Shown piece by piece: positions 57,163 to 64,000 of a stretch of 64,000 bases of DNA. Each line of letters begins with the position of its first letter. The first letter of the stretch is position 1. Both the position numbers and the translations under genes were made by a program. Source of the DNA: Melieria omissa (lineage: Eukaryota; Arthropoda; Insecta; Diptera; Ulidiidae); assembly GCA_963971225.1 (NCBI GenBank), contig OZ020268.1, positions 11,357,032 to 11,421,031 of the forward strand, written 5' to 3'. The notes below the pieces were generated by a model, which ran no database searches, was not told the DNA's origin, and saw nothing but the letters and a program-made list of their open reading frames with translations.

Positions 57163-59214
57163 TTATCATTGATTTTTCATGATTCTGCACATCTATAAAT
57201 CTTGTTCTCACTACTAGTAGTTAGTAAAGTTTTTCAACTCAGTTCAGCAAATTTAGAGGCTTAAAAAAGAGAAAACGTGTAGCGTATCAACATTTGTAAA
57301 ATTTTAGAACGTTTTCTATTAAATTACCAACGAATGCTGCATTTGTTCATAGGTTCATTTAAGATGTCAACCATCTTTTCTTGATTAAAATTGTTCTTTT
57401 CAATTCCCTAAACATGTTAACTACTGCAAATGTACGCTGGTCATCGGCTGATTGACTTTTGTGGTTGTTTTGGTTCTTTTTTTGCTTCAATTTTCTGAAA
57501 GTAAGAAATATCTGAGCTGGCTGTTGCACAAATTCAACGTCAATGTGCAGAAGTCACATGACACACTTCTAAGCAGAAAAGATTTGTCATGGGAATTTTT
57601 GCTCCACGTTGTTGCAGTTTGAAGCGCACAAAACAGACAAAACTTTTGCAGCAGTTAAAAATCAAATCAATGACATGCAAGTTGGTGGTTCTACTTCTGC
57701 TTCTTCCGTTTTGAGAAATAAAAAAATTTATATAAAAACACAACTACGTGCAAGTTGGCCGCAAACAAAAAAATTATTGCAATACAGCACAAACATGCAC
57801 AGAATAACTGGAAAAATACACACATACATATGTAATAATGCATGTTTGTGTATATTTACCCATTGCTGGGATGTTGTCATGCTGCAATGGTGGCTTGCAG
57901 TCACGCAGTCACGTGCCAAATGCACTCATCTCCTTTCCACTTCCCTGCATACGCGTAGCTTTCGCTGTGCAGCCGAGTGTGTTGGCTTGCAAAACTGTTT
58001 GCTTCTTCGGTGTAAAGTAAAAAGCAAAAAGCGAAAACGAAACGAAATTAAGAGCAACAAAGAAAAAAGGAAAAAAATTGAATAAAAGAAGAAAAAGAAC
58101 AGGATCTGAAGAAGATGCGCTGTCTGTCATGTTCGCACTTTGCCGCCAACCACTTTCGCTGGCAAAGACAAAGACGATTTTCGAAATATTAAAAGTTTTC
58201 TCTTAATGCTTTTCTGCTGAAATAATTTCATATAAATTTATTGGTTTTCTGGGAAATTTTTTCACTCATATTAATCAGCGCAGATTTAATCATCTTGTGT
58301 TCATTTCGCGGCATTTTTGCCGATGAGACTTAAAAGCCGATTTAAATTCTTGAGGAAAGCGAGTTCTTACAAGTTTGGTGGAAATATTAATAAACTTTAT
58401 ATGGGAAATTTATATAAAAATAGAAACAAATACAAATATAAATAAATATAGAAATATATACAAATATAAATAATTAAAAATATAAATAAATATATAAAAA
58501 TATATCCATCAAGAGACTTAAGAAAAGCCTTAGGCGGAGCTTTTTGTATGCTTTGGTCCATTTACTTGTATCTCCTTTCCCCTCAAAAGTTTTGCAGCAA
58601 ACGATAACATATAATTCAAAATTATGACAAATCAATTTCTAAGGTCTGGAATCAGTCGTTTTCAAATCGAAAATGCATTCATTCTATGAGGAGAACTTAT
58701 GATAAAATGACTTCTTGGAAACATTACTGGACCATTTATTACTGGGTCCAAACTTTGACTCGGTAGCACCCAGAGCGACCAAATGATCACACAAGACATG
58801 CACTCAAAGGATTAAATTCTTCAATTATACTGCATATTAAATCGCTTAAAAAATTTTATAAAAACTTTAAACTTTTTATAAATGGTCGTTCTGGTAATTC
58901 TGAAATGCTGACTTCACACTCTGTGGTCATTGTTTTTCAAGATTCTAAAATTGGCAAACGCATCAAAAATTGAAATTTGAAGCTTCATGAACAGATCGCA
59001 TTGGTTCTGTCTCTGAAAAAAGTATTCATCAGGGACAGACTGATGCACAATGCACCGTCCAAGTATCCGAGTATTGGTTATGGAATGAAGTTCGGATTTG
59101 GTTTTTCTTTAACCTTTTCGCTATTTTGTTGCTAATTTATTTTGTTGGCAACATGCTGCATTGTAAACGTCTGAACCCTCTAAATTTTCTCTTTTGTTGG
59201 TCTTTAGAATGATT
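57163..59214. other. Spacer without recognised gene
   Basis: A 158-codon plus frame (57609-58085) has no domain and ends in a Lys-rich low-complexity run. 58410-58500 is an ATATAAATA-type low-complexity stretch. Nothing else supported. Confidence 0.35.
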
Positions 59215-60520
59215 TGAAGTTTTAGAAATAATACAAAATTAATGAAATAAATATTTAAGTTTAATAAAGAGAAGCAGCAACACGTCTCTTTTAAATGTTA
59301 AATATTTACGCAGCAAAGAAAAAGAAACAGAAACAAAATTAAAAAATGTTTAATATGACTTTTTTACTTTAATTCACTTGTTGTTGTTGTTGTTGCTATA
59401 TGGCAACATGCCACTTCGTAAACATCTGAAACCTCTAAATTTTCAGTTCTAGGAATAATACAAAATTAATAAAATAAAATGAATGTTAAATATTTACGCA
59501 GCAAAGAAAGAAGAATCAGAAACAAAATAAAAAAAGGTTGAATATGACCTTTTTGGCTTTAATTCAGATACAATTTATTTTTATAATTTTAGTTGAAGTA
59601 AATGAAGAAGTGTTTAATCTTTGATAGGAATAGTACAAAATTAGTAAAATTAGTATTTAACTTCAAAGAAGGGAACCATACAGGTTTTTTAAATGTTAAA
59701 TAGTTACGTAGCAAAGAAAGAAGAAACAGAAACAAAATCAAAACATGTTTAATACAACTTTTTGACTTTAATTTAGATACATTTTTTAAATAATTTTAGT
59801 TGAAGTAAATAAAGAAGTGGTCAATCTTTGATAGGAATAATACGAAACTAATGAAATTAATATTTGACCCTTTCGACCCTAAAGTTGAATGAGAGCAACT
59901 TCACCTATTTCTCTTCTTATAGCAAAAGCTACGATTGATTTTTGAGTTTAATTTAAGTAGGCACCAACAAATTAATATTTTTAAAAGTGAATTCAAAGCT
60001 AGTTCCAAAAGTTTTACTGTTATGCCCAAACAAATTTTCAATAATTTGCAGTGATACCAGGGAAAGTTTGTGTTCTAATTGAAGTCTATGAATTGGGCGC
60101 ATTTGATCAAAACCCTGTTTTTTGTTAATAATGGTTTAATAAAATCGAAAAGTGATAATTTTGTATTTTCCTATAAATATTAAATAATTTTTCTGTAATT
60201 AAAATATATTGATACAAAATTTATTTAACCAGTTTTAAGCTAAATTGTTCAAAAGGAAACTAGCTCTAGAACTCTAACAAAGAAGCGACTTCAAATGTCG
60301 TGTGCACACTTCTTAGGTGAATGTTTCAAGATTTAAATACCCAGAAGTAATGTCGAGACACAGGGTAAAATTCGGGGTTGAAAGGATTAAATTTAAAGAA
60401 AAGAAGCATACCCTTTTTTTAAATGTTAAATCTTTACATAGCAAAGGAAGAAGAACGTTTACGTTACACGTTTTTTAATTGTCAAATCTTTATATACCAA
60501 AAGAAGAAGAAGCAGAACAA
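59215..60520. repeat. Tandem array, 174-228-bp units, interrupted by a piggyBac-type MITE
   Basis: AATA(A/G)TAC(A/G)AAA(T/C)TA starts units at 59227, 59455, 59629 and 59836. Shared words are AAATGTTAAATA(T)TTACG(C/T)AGCAAAGAAA, GAAACA(G)AAACAAAAT and GACTTTAATTTAGATACA. The last unit resumes after the MITE at 60387. Confidence 0.85.
59868..60386. mobile_element. piggyBac-type MITE, copy 2 (519 bp), nested in a tandem array
   Basis: Begins CCCTTTCGACCCT and ends GGGGTTGAAAGGA. TTAA follows at 60387-60390, and the left TTAA has become TTGA (59864-59867). It aligns with 17202-17708 along its length. The neighbouring tandem unit reads TATTTAACTTCAAAGAAGGG at the corresponding place, preserving a TTAA-containing empty site. 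Confidence 0.87.
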
Positions 60521-62469
60521 AATGTCAAAAATATTAAATATTTTACTTCATCTTTTTATTTTACTTGTTTACTTTAATTCAGACACATTCTTTAAATATA
60601 TTTAGCTGAAAAAATTTTCACTCTTTAGTTATGTGTTTTATTTTAATTTATTAAAGCCATAATGAGATGGTTGCTGTCAGATGACAACATTCTGGGAAAC
60701 AGGGTCCAGCTAAATTAGAAAATGCGGAATGTTGTTGATAACAAAAGACTTAATCGATACTTTCCCCAGTTGAAACCTGTAACGAAAGGGTTAAGTTACT
60801 AGCGATTCAAAATAGGTTTTATAGTAGAAAACAGTATTTTACAGTTTTCTTAACCCGATCTGATCTCTCCCTAACCTAACTGAGTCCCTTTTTCTGGTCA
60901 GTGTTAAGCAACCCAGCAAACCTATGAAATTTCCCATTGTTAATCCAACAGATGAGCGAGTTTGGATGCTTGAAAGTTTGCAGACAAAGTGTACACAAAG
61001 TGTATGAGGAAAATTTCTGATTATTTGGGTAAACTTTTTACTGGAATTTCGAAGAGTTAAATTTGGCAAATGCCAGCAGTTTGAAGTGCCAACAGTTGCA
61101 GAACGACCGCCGCCTGATTCATGCACTGCATTATCTTTTCGCATTAAATCATTGTTACTACCTTCTCGAACAATGCTTCCCCACACAAGTGGCGACAACT
61201 GCCGACCATGTAGACATACATACCGTTATAAGGCTATGTACATATGTGCACACACGAGACGAGTATCCTAGTAGGTGGAATTGTATTTGTTGTCTGTCGA
61301 CAGGAGGCACACTGAAGTGCCTGGCTTTTATTTACCCACTAATCAACTTAACAGCCGCCGATCTGACGAGGAAGTTAATTAACAGATTTTATTACACAGC
61401 TTGAGTCCCAAGAAATAATCAACAATGATGTAATAAAGTATCAATAAAGTGTGCTATCGGAAAATGCGATAATGCCAACCGGCTGTCGATAATTGGCAAT
61501 CATCGCATCAGCTGCGGCGGCTCGAATGATGAGTCAGCAGCTGAAGTGCAATGAGAAACAACAAACAAACGGTTGAATAAACAAATAATAAAACAATACA
61601 GAATACTTGTGTATATATAAATCGTGTGTATATAAATTTAAGCAAAAATAATGCATTGACGCAGCGTTACTTTGGATGTATGGTTCACATATTTATTTTC
61701 GAGTGATGGCAACAACACATTCAACACAATTGTTGCAGCAATCAAGCACTGCTTAACTGGGCATAAACTTTCTAAAATCACTAAATCTCTATATATAATC
61801 TAAAGGTTCGATTTGTGCCATTCTTTTAAAATATTTCTGCTGTTTGCTTGACAAATTTGAAACAAAAAATGTCACCTGCAACGAAACTGCTCCCACTCGA
61901 CTCGATGCGCAGCAGACCGTACGCAGTGCTGGCAATCAAGAAATAAATTTAATCACTTGCAAATTAAATCATATAGTCATTAATTATTGGCATATTTGCA
62001 CTCAATTAATTGCGCACCCAGAGCGGCACTCGGCACTCGGCGCGCCACAACTGCCCGCTGCCACAAACCCAATTAACGCCATGCAGCCGTCGCTGCTGGT
62101 TGAGAACAGAACAAAAGCAAAAACTTAAAAGAAAGGCCAAGAAAATATCAGCAAATGCGCAGAGCACAAAGTGCGCCAGAAGGAAAATCGCTGAAGCGGC
62201 CAAGCGAAAATCGATTGAAATCGTCTGCGAAATGCCACGACACGCTCGTAAGAAGCGACAATGCGGCCAGTCGGCAGCAGCGAACCAAAATTGATTTGGA
62301 ACAGAAGAAATAAATAATAATTGGTTGACCAGCAAACGAATGGAGCGAGAAGCATTTGCATGCCGACCCAATGCAAATAAACATTTGAATTTTACATTAG
62401 CGGTATTCACATTCTACAAGAACTGTGAAATAAGTGGAATGGTATTTGGGAGTAGGGAATGAATGAGAC
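60521..62469. other. Spacer with candidate regulatory islands
   Basis: 60777-60795 has CGAAAGGGTTAA, which may be an isolated piggyBac-type end. 61440-61560 holds ATCAGCTGCGGCGGC and TGAGTCAGCAGCTG (an AP-1/Maf-like site followed by an E-box) in unique sequence. 61990-62300 is GC-richer, with purine-rich AAAGCAAAAACTTAAAAG words reminiscent of fly 5' untranslated sequence, but no start codon context or splice site can be supported. Confidence 0.38.
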
Positions 62470-62590
62470 CAGGGGCGGATTCAGAAAAATATTTCGGGGG
62501 GTTTCAAAGAGTAATTCTTTAATTCTTTAGGTCGATCCTAAAATTTGGGCAGGAGGTTTTAGCCCCCAAAACCTCCTGAATCCGCCACTG
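62470..62590. mobile_element. hAT-type MITE, copy 3 (121 bp)
   Basis: Starts CAGGGGCGGATTCAG and ends CTGAATCCGCCACTG, a 15-bp TIR with two mismatches. The flanks AATGAGAC and AGTGTGAC agree at 6 of 8 positions, consistent with an aged 8-bp duplication. The first half (AAAAATATTTCGGGGGG…AGTAATTCTTTAAT) matches the other two copies; the second half is shorter and different. Confidence 0.87.
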
Positions 62591-62750
62591 AGTGTGACAT
62601 CAAAATATGTATAAAAATTTTAGTTACGAAATGTCTCTACACATGAAAATTTGTTAAAATAAAAAAAAAAAATTTCGAATATATTTTTGAAGAAAAATCT
62701 GTGCTTAAGAACTGATCCTTTGCTTATATTAAAAATTCTGTGGGATAGGT

Positions 62751-63075
62751 GAGGTTAGGTTATGGTGGCTGCTTCTGTGAAATACACTCGGAGGCCTGTT
62801 GTGAGGCCTATTGTGATATCACATTCCACCCGTTTTAAATATTTTTTACAATAACAATTAAAAAGGAATAGGAAACGGGGGAGACCTACAATTTAATTGG
62901 CAATTTTCCTCCCACACTTAAAGGTTTTCCTTGTCCGATTCATGTCATTCTCATCTGCTTCATGTTGATAGCGAAAGAAGTAGACGAATATTTTACCAGT
63001 CCGAGCTAGGAATCGAACCTAGGGCCTCTGGTGTGAAAAGCCAGCGCACTACTCGCTGAAGTATCGAGGCCGGCT
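62751..63075 (-). mobile_element. tRNA-derived SINE, copy 2, with an adjoining AGGTTAGGTTA repeat
   Basis: The minus-strand head (63075-62997) has a tRNA-like layout: degenerate A box (TACTTCAGCGAGTAGTGCG), a CTGGCTTTTCACACCAG anticodon-arm-like hairpin and a perfect B box (GGTTCGATTCC). The body continues toward 62838. The block 62758-62820 resembles 47634-47690 and may be the SINE's distal part or a separate repeat. The 72-codon minus frame at 62993-63211 is a reading of this sequence, not a gene. Confidence 0.7.
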
Positions 63076-63410
63076 GTGCGCTAAAAGGACACTGAGTGAA
63101 AAGGAGGCAATTTTTTGACCCGCCGTTTCTATAGGTTTCGACTGGTTGAGGGTAAAACTGTATTTCCCATTGATCCCTGAATAGGTCAGCGAACTGTTGT
63201 TGACTTTTCACTTAGTTAACAAAAAGTTATCAACGCAAAAATCTGTACCAGTTGCTACGATTTCAGGGAATGAAAACATTTTCTATTAAAACGAGATTAA
63301 AATAGATCATATATTTATATTTGTATCTAATGAATCGGTTGATCTTTGTAAATTTTTGATATACAAAAATGTATTAATTTGGCTACGTAGAGTTGCTTTC
63401 ATGGGTATCC

Positions 63411-63720
63411 AAAAAGAACTTGAAAGTCATCATGAAATTTTATAGTTCCAAAGAAACCTTTGCTCACTTTGGCTTACAAAACTTAACTAAACTTACCTGG
63501 GAATCACTCATATTGTGGAACAATAAAAATATTAGTGTCTTAACTGATTAGTGTTTTTCAGCAAAAAGAACTTCAAAGTCAGTATGAAATTTTCCTGTAT
63601 TTCAAAGAAACCTTTGCGCACTTTTCCTTCCAAAACTGAACTTAACTTACTGGTTAGTTTTTTCGCAGAAGGTAAAACCATTCATCAGATACCAGCGATG
63701 TCTAATGATATCAAAAATAT
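63411..63720. repeat. Tandem duplication, 152-bp period
   Basis: AAAAAGAACTTGAAAGTCAT at 63411 and AAAAAGAACTTCAAAGTCAG at 63563 start two units. Both continue ATGAAATTTT, AAAGAAACCTTTGC(T/G)CACTTT and AAAACT(T/G)AACT. Confidence 0.85.
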
Positions 63721-64000
63721 TGGCATCTTATAAATTTTCATCAAAATCAATGAACTCGTTTCCACAGACCTGCCGAACTCTTAGCGGCTGAGACAAGCTG
63801 CTGTTATTCTGTCAAGGGTTCAGATCTTCCTTTCATTAGCTATGTTATGCATATATACTCAGGGTAAATATTTTTGACTTTTTATCTTCGTTTTTGGCTC
63901 TTCTACAACTGAGTCGCATTTCGAAATATTAGGTTAGCAGCTGACTTATCGATCTAGTAGCATAGTCAACGCTTTAGCAAGATTCAATAGTCTCCGTACG
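63721..64000. other. Spacer to the window end
   Basis: Nothing recognised. Confidence 0.3.

Noticed and set aside
57609..58085. 158-codon plus-strand frame
   Set aside because: No known domain and a low-complexity Lys/Asn-rich end; overlapping minus frames are equally long.
62006..62410. 134-codon minus-strand frame with hydrophobic stretches
   Set aside because: Three overlapping frames on both strands share this interval; no homology recognised and no splice or start context supports it.
63000..63075. Functional tRNA gene on the minus strand
   Set aside because: The B box is perfect, but the A box is degenerate, the acceptor stem does not close and a related copy at 45.8 kb is diverged; a SINE head fits better.
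1..64000. A coordinated multi-gene system, viral integration cluster or biosynthetic locus
   Set aside because: No recognised coding sequence other than transposon remnants was found on either strand, so there is no basis for claiming one.

Overview
The window looks like dipteran nuclear DNA, most likely a tephritid fruit fly or close relative. It is very AT-rich, is built from introns or intergenic spacer, and carries insect-type transposons: a Ty1/copia element primed by an internal part of initiator tRNA-Met, two mariner lineages, and hAT- and piggyBac-type MITEs. The species-level statement is inference; no host protein was recognised. No host exon, rRNA or functional tRNA could be supported anywhere in the 64 kb. 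Every protein-like segment I recognise belongs to a transposable element and is broken.

Layout. 1-2.6 kb: a mariner (DD41D) tail, almost pure A/T sequence and a 570-bp MITE carrying TATCGATA boxes. 5.5-7.3 kb: a 110-bp tandem repeat and a degenerate repeat split by a 5'-truncated LINE. 9.9-10.4 kb: a hAT-type MITE with a perfect 8-bp target duplication and an unclassified repeat. 10.7-15.9 kb: a young copia element with identical 169-bp LTRs and a GAGAA target duplication. Its interior was rearranged by duplication of its own pol segment joined to an LTR snap-back hairpin. 17.2-24.4 kb: a piggyBac-type MITE, a TTTTA pentanucleotide array next to a LINE 3' end, a deleted mariner (D34D) and a tandem duplication. 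27-33.4 kb: several TIR elements, a second pentanucleotide array in the opposite orientation, and a truncated 100-bp-TIR element. 35-38 kb: half of a long-TIR foldback element, tandem duplications and a tRNA-derived SINE. 42.5 kb: a compact HSE/TATA/AATAAA module, perhaps a solo LTR. 44-48 kb: a small TTAA MITE, a SINE and a deleted DD41D mariner. 49.4-51.1 kb: a tandem array interrupted by an intact 622-bp MITE. 56-57.2 kb: an intact 1.13-kb foldback element with ~390-bp arms. 59.2-60.5 kb: a tandem array with a piggyBac-type MITE nested in it; a neighbouring unit preserves the empty site. 62.4-63.7 kb: a third hAT MITE, a SINE and a tandem duplication.

There is no pathway or operon here. 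What ties the window together is the turnover of mobile DNA: internally deleted DNA transposons, LINE tails beside large microsatellites, and many 70-340 bp tandem duplications. Between them lie less AT-rich, unique islands with E-boxes, homeodomain-like and AP-1/Maf-like sites that could be enhancers. A 12-mer, GCGTATGAGTRA, recurs six times at dispersed sites.
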